The position numbers and the translations under genes were made by a program. DNA of 33,468 bases, taken from positions 1 to 33,468 of the forward strand of contig JAIRMA010000059.1 in NCBI GenBank assembly GCA_031259085.1, written 5' to 3'. The notes under the pieces are model-generated. The model saw nothing but the letters and a program-made list of their open reading frames with translations. It had not been told where the DNA came from and made no database searches. Within the stretch, counting starts at the first letter, position 1, and the number at the start of each line of letters is the position of its first letter. The stretch comes from Christensenellaceae bacterium. GTDB taxonomy: Bacteria; Bacillota; Clostridia; Christensenellales; DTU072. This document shows positions 17,501 to 24,952 of this stretch, piece by piece.

Positions 17501-19059
17501 GCCTCATATAGAGCATTTTTTGGATTTCTTGCGCCAAAATCATAAAGACCATATCTCATTATTTTCTCATAAATTTCGTCTATAGACAAAGGATTACTTT
17601 CATTTAAAACCTGTATGGCAGCATCCCTTATGAGGAATTCATCCTTATGTAGGTTTTGAATATTTTTATCATCATAAGTTGTATCACTAGCTTTACCTTC
17701 ATCTGATATCTCAGATGAATTATTAATTGTTTCAATGTCAGAATTTTCTTTGTATAGATATGATGATTCTTTATTATCGAATTTATAATTATCTGGTGAT
17801 ATATTCTTTTGTATTTCATCTGAGTTCAAGATTTTATTGATTTTAGTAGAATCAACAAGACACAGTTCATACAATATTTTTTCTTTAGTTAGTTTTATAT
17901 TAGATGATTTGATCAAATCTATGATGTTTTTTGTAAATTCTATTTCTTCTGATTCTAATTTCGCATCACTCCTCACAATATAATCATCAATCTTAGTGTA
18001 GGATTTATTGCCATATTTGATTAAAATTTCCTCGAGCATAGCACCATTAATTCTTTCGTCAAGTACTATACTAAATCTATCAACTAAGCATTTGCTACTA
18101 ATTCTTATATGTCCCCTTTTATATTCATTATTTATTAAATCTTCAATTTTATCAATTATATATTTATTGATAAGATTATCAATTAATATATAGCCATTCT
18201 CTTTATATTTAAAAGCAAAGCTTCTAACGCAATTTGTAATTTGTATGTTTGTAAGCGTTATTTTTATATTATTATTTTCCTCTATGGTTTCTTTTAAATT
18301 GCGCAATCCTATTTCATCTAATTCTATGCCACTCGCAAAATTGCTTTTGATGGTTTCTTTTATAAAATCAATTTGCTTTTTATTATCATCAATAACATCT
18401 TTATTTGCCTCTAGATAGTTCTTGATTTTTTTGATATGTAAAATTGCATTTGAATCTATTAAAGCATATTTTAATGTATTCGCGTCAGATGATATATATT
18501 GAAATATTTTTTCATTATTTTCAATATTATTTAGATTTGTGTTAACACAATATGATTGTAATTCATCAAATAATACTTTTTCAGGATTTTTATCATCAAA
18601 AATATACAAATTTCTACTTACAATTTCATCATATATCTCATTTAGGGTTAATGGAAATCTATCAGATAAAATTAGTATTGTTGCATCTTTAATGGATAGT
18701 AGATTATTATTATTATCTACATTATGTGTGTTTAAGTAATTGCTAAATTTTGCATCAGTTTTTGATGCAAGCTTACTATGAAAAATTGAGTCGCTTAAAA
18801 ATTTATTGTACAAAGATGATGATGTATTAAAAATGCTTCGTTTACTCGCATATTTATTTTTAAAATAGTTATTTTTTTTAATAGCATCTTGTGTTTGATT
18901 AAATGATTTAACGTTATCAATATAATATAACTGCGTTTTAATAATTTTTTTATCAAAAGCCCAGTTATATATCTCTTCTAAAGTTTCAACGATTTGTTTA
19001 GCCTGAATTTCAGGTTTGTTATTAAGCCACGATTCAAATTTTAATTTAGTGTTCAACAT
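14593..19059 (-). CDS. Giant multi-HARE-HTH protein, first gene of the BREX operon
   Basis: I do not recognise this 1488-aa protein as a named family. By eye it contains four HARE-HTH-like units at about 120-205, 474-555, 694-775 and 1083-1165. Each follows the pattern 'A.i.vL....PL...EIY..I...gLy.f....P...l', ending in a wing with 'FEKLRDGK'. Each is followed by a helical 'F.dGI.LD...i..LK' segment. After units 1, 3 and 4 comes a third module ('IE.mI..E..KGH.RI...' ending in 'LPFYD'-like residues). Residues 1-90 resemble a short module (F..WL ... LY.ID ... Y.KFL) seen at the start of some restriction proteins. HARE-HTH domains have been proposed to sense modified DNA. The start ATG has AAGGAG 10 nt upstream and a consensus promoter at 19238-19266. 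It ends coupled to brxP. A DNA-mark reader or regulator role is inference. Confidence 0.85.
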   Translation of the reverse strand: MLNTKLKFESWLNNKPEIQAKQIVETLEEIYNWAFDKKIIKTQLYYIDNVKSFNQTQDAIKKNNYFKNKYASKRSIFNTSSSLYNKFLSDSIFHSKLASKTDAKFSNYLNTHNVDNNNNLLSIKDATILILSDRFPLTLNEIYDEIVSRNLYIFDDKNPEKVLFDELQSYCVNTNLNNIENNEKIFQYISSDANTLKYALIDSNAILHIKKIKNYLEANKDVIDDNKKQIDFIKETIKSNFASGIELDEIGLRNLKETIEENNNIKITLTNIQITNCVRSFAFKYKENGYILIDNLINKYIIDKIEDLINNEYKRGHIRISSKCLVDRFSIVLDERINGAMLEEILIKYGNKSYTKIDDYIVRSDAKLESEEIEFTKNIIDLIKSSNIKLTKEKILYELCLVDSTKINKILNSDEIQKNISPDNYKFDNKESSYLYKENSDIETINNSSEISDEGKASDTTYDDKNIQNLHKDEFLIRDAAIQVLNESNPLSIDEIYEKIMRYGLYDFGARNPKNALYEAINSFSRGCTFKGRENNEIMFEKLRDGKVIKYKINENYKSGKLNERIKDDMLKNYPTYESNLLKLFNTVFEDGIKLDRDEIKNLKSVYENCYLSELSLTNDLIYQIIKEHLYEFETNTFKPIQNKYKFDNKESTYLNKENSDIKTINNSSEISDEGKASDTDSDDKNVQNLHKDEFLIRDTAIQILKESSPLSMDEIYEKIMRYGLYDFGARDPKNVLYEAINSFSRGCTFKGRENNEIMFEKLRDGKVIKYKINENYKSGKINERIKDDMQKNYPTYESNLLKLFNTVFKDGIKLDNYGIKKLKSAYENRFLSELSLTNDLIFQIIKEHLYEYETNTFKPLENLISNATISDIENMIDAEVNKGHTRIHIDTLCNYLLTILNIEIDAQMLISLLKKHGSKNYSVDSQYIYYNEIALDPLETEFTRSIFKTLNSSNSALTIDKIKGDLPFYDNGTILTILNCCSSIVKTRYEEYILISKINLSSTVRDEILDFAHSNKLDLFDNQKFKALTQLEKNISKVKNIITDYYDTNNSIKILQYIINSNKTDTSNTKKQFQERRNKSESGYTLKEACILVLKNKSPLTFKEIYNEIIRLKLFTFKAKNPEGVVNGILVENSAEDSRGCKKIIFEILRDNNNNRKFKLVDNYDSSKIINENKDNLPNIKDIYRDKIIDLIANHFKDGLEFDEYGELQLKNSYKNHFSSELGLDHDSILKILKANLFEYDTDKFIYIDNLISNTTINKIEEIIKQETDKGHKRIYIDKLYDYIFNNITDELNDKIDSNVLVNILLYQNEKYIREEKYIYYNDASIHLEKEYDEISKSINFLLNSSDSSFTIQDIINEMPFYDDDIIKKTLNINDINPNNKPTEYKKIIQGKDKKYTSIDNILLTEDTIKSIIEKRNDFLKKNGLNHETIDEPNQEYIHNIIMTNTPGIESISTKFYNKKTSRNILSYIIKNQSNEALSYDDNGGGR
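16481..17128 (-). repeat. Second copy (in coding order) of a 660-bp tandem duplication
   Basis: This stretch repeats 17141-17788 with a fixed offset of 660 bp (220 codons, in frame). Anchors include GGCTTAAATG at 16481 and 17141 and TTATTATCGAATTTATA at 17111 and 17771. It encodes HARE unit 3 and its following helical segment. Confidence 0.93.
17141..17788 (-). repeat. First copy (in coding order) of a 660-bp tandem duplication
   Basis: This is the partner of 16481-17128. It encodes HARE unit 2 plus its helical segment but lacks the third module found after units 1, 3 and 4. By eye the two encoded copies differ at about 27 of about 218 residues. The HARE wing around SRGCTFKGRENNEIMFEK is identical in both. 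Confidence 0.93.
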
Positions 19060-19237
19060 GTTAATTCTACTCCTTAAAACGATTCATAGAATTATACATA
19101 TTTGATGTTTTTAGCATTTCTTTGTTTACTAAAACTATATAAAGTACTTTATTGTATTGAGTCATATTAAACTAATAACCAGCCCTATGTTCTTTAGAAA
19201 TGTGTGAGAAAAAAATCGAAGCAAATAAACTTTAATT

Positions 19238-19266
19238 ATTATACAAACTCCTATTGAAAATGTCAA
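19238..19266 (-). promoter_or_regulatory. Perfect-consensus sigmaA promoter of the HARE-BREX operon
   Basis: On the minus strand TTGACA (19266-19261) is followed by 17 nt and then TATAAT (19243-19238), an exact match at both boxes and the optimal spacer. Transcription should begin near 19231, leaving a leader of about 170 nt before the ATG at 19059. No nearer promoter was seen for the HARE, brxP, brxC, pglZ and brxL genes. Confidence 0.85.
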
Positions 19267-19444
19267 TATTTAGGAATGAATTATTTTTAACATATATCTG
19301 GTGATTAAGTATATATTAAAATATAATGATGATTATTAAATTTATACCATGATCTTATCTAAAATTAAATGTTATTGCAGTATGATTAAAATTAAATAAA
19401 AATGTGTTATCACTCATCACATAAAACTAATGTGACTTAAGTTA

Positions 19445-19567
19445 TATAATGTTTAAAAGACTTTAGTTTTATAAAGTACATAAGGCATTCATCTTTGGGC
19501 CTTGTTAAAATAATAATTTTCTTAAATAAATCCCGTTTAAGAGATTTAACATCTTAAATCAATTTTT
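19445..19567 (+). ncRNA. Possible small plus-strand transcript
   Basis: A TATAAT at 19445-19450 could start a transcript of about 110 nt. It would end at the hairpin GATTTAA/TTAAATC (19543-19560, loop CATC), which is followed by a run of six T. An internal AAGGC...GCCTT pairing is possible near 19480-19502. The -35 is poor and there is no family match, so this is a tentative call based on signals alone. Confidence 0.2.
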
Positions 19568-20010
19568 TGTTAATTAATCAGATAAATTCTAAATATTCAA
19601 ATAGCGTGAGAAAATTAACTTATTCATTAAAATATATATGACGATTAAATTATTTGTTTTAAGTAATATTATAAACAAACTAACTAAATATTTTATATGT
19701 TATACATGGGATTTAGCGTTGTTTCATATATTAGTATTGATATTTATCTTTAAATTAGTTTAATCATATACAAATTTAAGAATTGCCTCGTAATAATATC
19801 AATAAATTATAATAACTAATAAATTCTAACCATAACATTGAATGAAATTTACTATATTATATTAGATTTATGTTCTGTTAAATTAGTAACTGTTATATAA
19901 AACAAAATATGATACATAATCTATTCTGCATTTATCAATTAATGTATTTTTAACATAAAGTTTTCGACAATTTTTATTTTAGAGTATATCAATAAAAGTA
20001 CATTAAATAA

Positions 20011-20030
20011 TGATTTATTGTTATAAATCA
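20011..20030 (-). terminator. Hairpin at the end of the Ssp-type operon
   Basis: TGATTTAT (20011-20018) and ATAAATCA (20023-20030) form a perfect 8-bp stem with a 4-nt loop. It overlaps the stop codon at 20021-20023 and is followed on the minus strand by TTATTTAATG, which is only moderately T-rich. It is a plausible but weak terminator. Confidence 0.35.
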
Positions 20031-20515
20031 GTTGTTTTGTAGCAGTCTTTTGCTATATCATACTCACTCACAAAATTTCTAACTATAGTATTAACCCTAT
20101 TAGCTGGGGAAATAGAAATATTAGCATCAAACTGTTCTTTAAGCCATTTAATCCCACCATAAAGATAACTATCAAAAATTTCAAAAAATCTTTTATCATT
20201 ATAATTAGTGAATGCATTTTTTATTCTTTCTTCATTTGAAATATCATAATCATATTTATGTAATAAAATTATTAATCTGTATATATGTTCTAGATCTTGT
20301 TTATGATTCTCTATTGCAGCATGAAAAATCGTAAATTTTTCGCCGTCTTTTTCAGGGGTTGATGTAATACCTTTCACTAATCCAATTATAGGACATATTT
20401 TTAGTAATTCAATGCCAGCTTTAAATAAAGAAATATCAGAATTTTTATCTGATGTTATTTGTTGAATAAATTCATGATTTCCTTTCAAGTGAATATCTTT
20501 GTTAAAATAATCCAT
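20021..20515 (-). CDS. Operon-terminal 164-aa protein next to the SMC-like ATPase
   Basis: I do not recognise this protein with confidence. It begins MDYFNKDIHLKG and has the hydrophobic stretch ISLFKAGIELLKICPIIGLVKG near residues 28-49, then helical, charged sequence. There are no metal-binding or catalytic motifs I can point to. Short genes directly after dndD-like genes are often dndE or other small partners, and this stretch could correspond, but DndE is usually shorter (about 110-130 aa) and the match is not clear. The start is ATG at 20515, one base after the ATPase stop, with GGAG 7 nt upstream. An upstream in-frame ATG inside the ATPase gene is less likely. It probably works with the ATPase. 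Confidence 0.75.
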   Translation of the reverse strand: MDYFNKDIHLKGNHEFIQQITSDKNSDISLFKAGIELLKICPIIGLVKGITSTPEKDGEKFTIFHAAIENHKQDLEHIYRLIILLHKYDYDISNEERIKNAFTNYNDKRFFEIFDSYLYGGIKWLKEQFDANISISPANRVNTIVRNFVSEYDIAKDCYKTTDL

Positions 20516-20516
20516 T

Positions 20517-22526
20517 TTACATCTCCAGTTTTGTGATTTTTGAATATTCAGTAGTATTATTAACAGCTTCAATTAAATATTTTGCACCAACGTATTTTGA
20601 AAGTGCACTATCTGCTACTTCCCAGTCTCTTTCCATTAACAGAAAAACAATTTGTTCAGATAGTTTAGAAATAATTTTACATACATTATTAATATGATTT
20701 CCATCCAAATATGAAAATGCTGCATCCATAACAAGCGGATATGGTTCAGTTGATATTTGAGGATTTTCAGAATCTATATTTTTTATACGATCTCTTGCTA
20801 CTTCAATTAGGCTGATGATGAATACAAGGTTTTCTATTACATTCAGACCATCTGACCCACCTAACCCCTCAGTAATTTTATCATTTTCTCTTATAATATT
20901 AATTTTAAACGTATAGTCAGGATTCAACTCAACAATCTGATTTTCCCCAACTGCTATTTTATAGTTTTTATTAATATAAGTTTGTATATCATTAAAATGT
21001 TCATTTAACTCATAATTATATAAATGATCAAATTCTTTATACAAATTGTATGCATAAGCTTTTTGTTTTTGAATTAGTGCACATTTTGCATTTAATTTAA
21101 CGTTATTATTAATATCAGCTTCTAATTTATCAATTTTTTGCTTGCATTCAACTAATTTTAATTTATTTTCTTTAATTATATTTTCACATTTTTCTTTCTC
21201 TTTTTCACCATTCATTTTATCATCAATTGTTTTTGCAAGATCTACGTCTGTATTTCCTAATTTTTCACTTAATGAGGCCTCATCTGATTCTAACTGGTTC
21301 TTTTTCCACATCATAGTTGTTATTTTTTCATAAATATCTTGAAATTTATTAATGAAAGTTTCTCCACCATCAGTATTAAGCTTGCAAGCTATATTAAAAT
21401 CAGATATTAATTTATCATATTCTGCAGTTGTAAGACGTTCCTTTTCTTCATTTAACAAATTAATTAATTCGTCATTTAAATTGCAACCACATAAGCATTT
21501 TCTTCTTTTAATTAAATAGTCAATAGCTTCTACATTCATGCTGGGAATTCCATTTTTCTTATTATCAACATTTGCTAGTATTACTTGAGCATTTTTATAT
21601 AAAGGCAACCCAAAAAAAGTAAATGCTTTATAATTAGGATTCGAATCTTTGAACAAACCAATGAGTAGTTTATTTTGATCATTTAAATCACTCTTTAATT
21701 TCTTTAGATTTATCCTAATTTCAAGCAATCTTTTTGTGTTATCACTTACTGCTGACTTTTCTAATATTATCCTATCATACTCATTAATTAACATATTAAG
21801 GTTATTTAATTTTTCTTTCATATTAGTTATGTTTTTTTCAAAATCATCGTAATTTTTTCTTTCAGCATCTTGATCAGCTTTTAATTTATTGAAATCTTGA
21901 TTAGAATCATTGAGTTTAGCAATTGATTGATCATATTTTTTACATACCGAATCTTTAGTGCCACTTGAATAAAGATGGTCAGCAGCACTTTTCAGAATAT
22001 TTAATCCCATTAATCCATGTACTGCTTTCTTTACATCTTTAACTTTTGATGTGTCGAAATTTTCACCTTTAAAAAAGAAATATCGAGATAACATAAATGG
22101 TAAAATTCCTTCAATAGCTTTATCATGATCTTTTCTTAAGGTCTTTGTTTCTCCATTTTCTAAGTATTTAATTTTGAAGTCGTCAGGATGTGATACATAG
22201 TCATTTTTTTTAGGATCTTTGGTAAATTTTTTCTCTCTACGTATTGTATATTCCTTCTCCATATGAATAATTTTAATTTCAACAAAGACATCTATTTCAT
22301 AAGGATCATCATTTACTGCAAGGTCGTTATTATAAATTTTAGATTTTATTTTATCATATTTAAGTCCATATAGACACCAGTTTAAAGCATGTATTATAGA
22401 AGACTTCCCAATATGGTTTTCTCCTAATATAACTGTAATATGTTTATTATCAGATTTTGAGAATTCAATTTTATTCTCACCTTTGAATTGCCTGAAATTC
22501 TTCATGCGTAAATATTCAATTTTCAT
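20517..22526 (-). CDS. SMC/DndD-like ATPase of the phosphorothioation locus
   Basis: This 669-aa protein has the SMC/Rad50/DndD layout: an N-terminal P-loop GENHIGKSS (35-43), long coiled coils broken by a possible zinc-hook CLCGC (344-348), a signature-like GLGGSDGLN (about 552-560), and a Walker B of the form PLVMDAAFSYLD (about 594-605). DndD-type Walker B segments commonly read MDAPF..LD, so the family fits. Such ATPases bind and remodel DNA, either in phosphorothioation (DndD) or in linked restriction. A separate SspC-like ATPase is already present, so a restriction role like that of the sspFGH cassette is likely here, but this is inferred. The GAGGTG ribosome site lies within the 59-aa gene, which overlaps the start by 11 bp. 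Confidence 0.85.
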   Translation of the reverse strand: MKIEYLRMKNFRQFKGENKIEFSKSDNKHITVILGENHIGKSSIIHALNWCLYGLKYDKIKSKIYNNDLAVNDDPYEIDVFVEIKIIHMEKEYTIRREKKFTKDPKKNDYVSHPDDFKIKYLENGETKTLRKDHDKAIEGILPFMLSRYFFFKGENFDTSKVKDVKKAVHGLMGLNILKSAADHLYSSGTKDSVCKKYDQSIAKLNDSNQDFNKLKADQDAERKNYDDFEKNITNMKEKLNNLNMLINEYDRIILEKSAVSDNTKRLLEIRINLKKLKSDLNDQNKLLIGLFKDSNPNYKAFTFFGLPLYKNAQVILANVDNKKNGIPSMNVEAIDYLIKRRKCLCGCNLNDELINLLNEEKERLTTAEYDKLISDFNIACKLNTDGGETFINKFQDIYEKITTMMWKKNQLESDEASLSEKLGNTDVDLAKTIDDKMNGEKEKEKCENIIKENKLKLVECKQKIDKLEADINNNVKLNAKCALIQKQKAYAYNLYKEFDHLYNYELNEHFNDIQTYINKNYKIAVGENQIVELNPDYTFKINIIRENDKITEGLGGSDGLNVIENLVFIISLIEVARDRIKNIDSENPQISTEPYPLVMDAAFSYLDGNHINNVCKIISKLSEQIVFLLMERDWEVADSALSKYVGAKYLIEAVNNTTEYSKITKLEM

Positions 22527-22695
22527 TTTTCACCTCACTTTTTATTAACTTCATAATTTTGTCAATCATATCTACTCTAGTTGTCGGCGCAGATGTTTCT
22601 GACATGAAATCTTTTTCAGCTTCAATTATCTCTTTTTTTAACCTTTCCAACTTCATCTGATCTAATTGGATGTTTTCAGTTGTATCATTACTCAT
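22516..22695 (-). CDS. Small 59-aa protein between helicase and SMC-like ATPase
   Basis: This 59-aa protein begins MSNDTTENIQ and is mostly helical and charged, with a central TSAPTTRVDMIDKIMKLIK stretch (about 34-52). Very small proteins at this spot in phosphorothioation-type loci are known as modification-system-associated small proteins, and the 'TTR.dMIDkIM' segment fits my memory of that group, though I cannot check it. It overlaps the helicase stop by 8 bp (ATGAGTAATG) and the ATPase start by 11 bp, so all three are translationally coupled. There is no catalytic motif; an adaptor or assembly factor between the helicase and the ATPase is the simplest guess. Confidence 0.75.
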   Translation of the reverse strand: MSNDTTENIQLDQMKLERLKKEIIEAEKDFMSETSAPTTRVDMIDKIMKLIKSEVKNEN

Positions 22696-24952
22696 TATGA
22701 TTATTAGCTCCTTTACTTATTCCATAAAATTCTCTTATCAATTTATCAATTTTTTTATAACAATATAGATTCAAACATGATTTTCCAAATATGTTAAGTC
22801 TTTTAAGTTCTCTTTTTGCTAGAATTTGCTCAGCAGTATTATCAATTATATCATGAGGAATAGAGTCTATAATATCTCTTGATAACACGATAAAATCGTA
22901 AATTTTGGCACATATCTTATCTTTTGATTTCCTTAGTACTCGACCACTTCTTTGAATATATTCTTTTGGATTTTTACTACTAGCAAGAAGAAATGCCGTT
23001 GTTAATTCTGGGATATTTGCTCCTTCATCTAAGCATCTAATTGCAACTATTGCTTGAGGTGAACCTTTACTAAAGCCATCTTTAATTATTTTTCTATCTT
23101 CTGGAGTTTGATCCTTGGTATATTGCCTAATATCCATTTTTAATTGATTGCCAAGTAAATCTGTCACTGCATCTATTTGTCTACAGATGTTATTATCATT
23201 ATCTATATAATCAGGATTAGTATCATACATAATGTCAGCATAGTTTACTTTGCTAATACCACAAAATATTACAATATACTTGTCATCTACATAATCTTCT
23301 ATTGCATTTTTTAATGCTGGTATTTTGTTCTCGGCGCCTGCTAATAATTTAGCACATTTAATTCTTAAGTTTTTAAGGATTTCTTCTTGTTTGTCTCTAT
23401 CAATAACAATGATTTTGCGCAATTTACGCTGAAGACTATTGATAGCGGTTGTATATTCTATGTATTTATTAAGTTCCTCATTTGTTAATGATACTAAAAT
23501 TGGATAATACTCATAAGGAGCTAAATGCCCTTCATCTATTGCTTTATCTAATGCATAGGTAATGCATTTTTTTCCAAAATATTCATATAGTGCTGCTGTT
23601 CCTACATCATCATAATACCGTTCTATTGTGGCAGATAAGGCTAATCTATACTGAAATTTATCTATTAAACACTTACGCATTTTTTCTGATCCAAAATTAT
23701 GAGCTTCATCAACTACTAAACAGATATTACCTTGGATTTCTTGAATTTGAGTTTGCATAAAGTCTGATTGAAATGAATTATTGCATACTATCGCACAAAA
23801 ATTCAAGATTTTTTTTTCATTAAATGCTAGTATATAGCTGTATAAGAGGTCATGCCATTTTGGTTTTTTTGAATAGCATACTAAAGGTATTACATTGAAT
23901 GCTTTGATGTCATCTACCCATTGCTCTACTAGATTCATTAATGGGCATACTATAAAAACCGCTAAATTAGCATTTAATGTTTCAGAGAGTTTGCTTAATG
24001 CTCCCAACGCAGTAAATGTTTTACCAGTGCCAGTTGCCATGTCAAAAATACCAACATAATTATTCTCAGCCCATGAGTTTATTGCTTCCTCTTGGTATGG
24101 TTTGAATTTAATATGGACTGGAGTTTTAAAACCGCTTGATTTATATATATCAATATCATTACTATTGGGTAATTTGTCGTCAATTGGATCTTGTAAATCC
24201 GTATTATCAAGGTTTTCACTCTCATTTTCAGTTTTAACAGGTACTATAGGAATCGATGGATCTTCAATAAAATAATCAACTTTCTCCTTCTTATATTTAT
24301 TTAATTTATCTTTAGCGACTTTAGGAAAATCAATAACCTCAAGATTTGAGTCCTTACATTCCCACAATTCATCAAAGTGTTTCTCTTTTTCAATCACTCT
24401 TTCTAGAACATCATTATTTAATGAACAAAACACATCAATCGATTCATAATTATGTGATAATGCATTTTGAGTTTCATTTAAGGATCCAGTGAATGCTACT
24501 ATATTATTATCCTCATCATACATTAGCCCAATCTTTTCATGATACATGCCTATTTTATTGTTTTTCTTTAAATACGCAAGTTTAATATCCAATGTGTTGT
24601 TTTCAATTAAATGAGCGAGTAAATTTAAACGTTCTTCTTCAAAAATATTATAAGGCTCTTTAAATTCGCGAAGCAGTGCATCTTCAATTATTTTTCGTGA
24701 TTCATATCCTGCATCAATTGCCTTTATGTCATCTTGAGATAGATTTGGTGAAGCAACCAATTGAATCTTACCGTTATTTTTTACTAATTCATAGATTCCA
24801 TTGCTGATCGCTATTAAGCAAGACGATGAGAAATATCCGACAGCGCGCTTATATAGTACAGTTTTTGATAAAACTGGAATATAAAAGTCTTTTATAATAT
24901 TATCCGCACCAGAATTATACGAGTTCTTAATTTTTAAGTCTTTAAAACTCAT
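22688..24952 (-). CDS. PLD-nuclease plus DEAH helicase, phosphorothioation-linked restriction protein
   Basis: This 754-aa protein fuses an N-terminal phospholipase-D-type domain to a superfamily 2 helicase. The PLD part shows the HxK motif YHEKIG (H138, K140) followed by GSLNET (156-161). The helicase has the Q-motif region FKPYQEEA (283-290), Walker A MATGTGKT (305-312), DEAH (415-418), SAT (440-442) and motif VI QRSGRVLR near residue 680. One HxK per chain suggests that dimerisation forms the nuclease site. Helicase-type 'restriction enzymes' of this build are recurrent partners of dnd/ssp genes and could act on unmodified DNA. The ribosome site is GGAGG, 6 nt before the ATG; the start overlaps the desulfurase stop by 11 bp. 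It may correspond to a member of the published SspFGH set, but I cannot assign the letter. Confidence 0.85.
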   Translation of the reverse strand: MSFKDLKIKNSYNSGADNIIKDFYIPVLSKTVLYKRAVGYFSSSCLIAISNGIYELVKNNGKIQLVASPNLSQDDIKAIDAGYESRKIIEDALLREFKEPYNIFEEERLNLLAHLIENNTLDIKLAYLKKNNKIGMYHEKIGLMYDEDNNIVAFTGSLNETQNALSHNYESIDVFCSLNNDVLERVIEKEKHFDELWECKDSNLEVIDFPKVAKDKLNKYKKEKVDYFIEDPSIPIVPVKTENESENLDNTDLQDPIDDKLPNSNDIDIYKSSGFKTPVHIKFKPYQEEAINSWAENNYVGIFDMATGTGKTFTALGALSKLSETLNANLAVFIVCPLMNLVEQWVDDIKAFNVIPLVCYSKKPKWHDLLYSYILAFNEKKILNFCAIVCNNSFQSDFMQTQIQEIQGNICLVVDEAHNFGSEKMRKCLIDKFQYRLALSATIERYYDDVGTAALYEYFGKKCITYALDKAIDEGHLAPYEYYPILVSLTNEELNKYIEYTTAINSLQRKLRKIIVIDRDKQEEILKNLRIKCAKLLAGAENKIPALKNAIEDYVDDKYIVIFCGISKVNYADIMYDTNPDYIDNDNNICRQIDAVTDLLGNQLKMDIRQYTKDQTPEDRKIIKDGFSKGSPQAIVAIRCLDEGANIPELTTAFLLASSKNPKEYIQRSGRVLRKSKDKICAKIYDFIVLSRDIIDSIPHDIIDNTAEQILAKRELKRLNIFGKSCLNLYCYKKIDKLIREFYGISKGANNHNE

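Larger units (their letters stand above)
19060..20020. other. Non-coding region between the two defence operons
   Basis: About 960 bp with no credible coding frame. It holds the BREX-operon promoter at 19238-19266, a plus-strand TATAAT at 19445-19450 preceded by a TCACAT/ATGTGA dyad (19417-19435), a plus-strand hairpin with U-run at 19543-19567, and part of the hairpin that overlaps the end of the right-hand operon. The remainder is featureless AT-rich sequence. Confidence 0.6.

Noticed and set aside
16481-17788. Repeat array such as CRISPR or an insertion sequence
   Set aside because: The 660-bp repeat is in frame within one protein and encodes a domain; there are no spacers, terminal inverted repeats or transposase.
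20516-20572. Longer N-terminus for the 164-aa protein
   Set aside because: It would overlap the ATPase gene by more than 50 bp, has no ribosome site, and the ATG at 20515 has GGAG at good distance.
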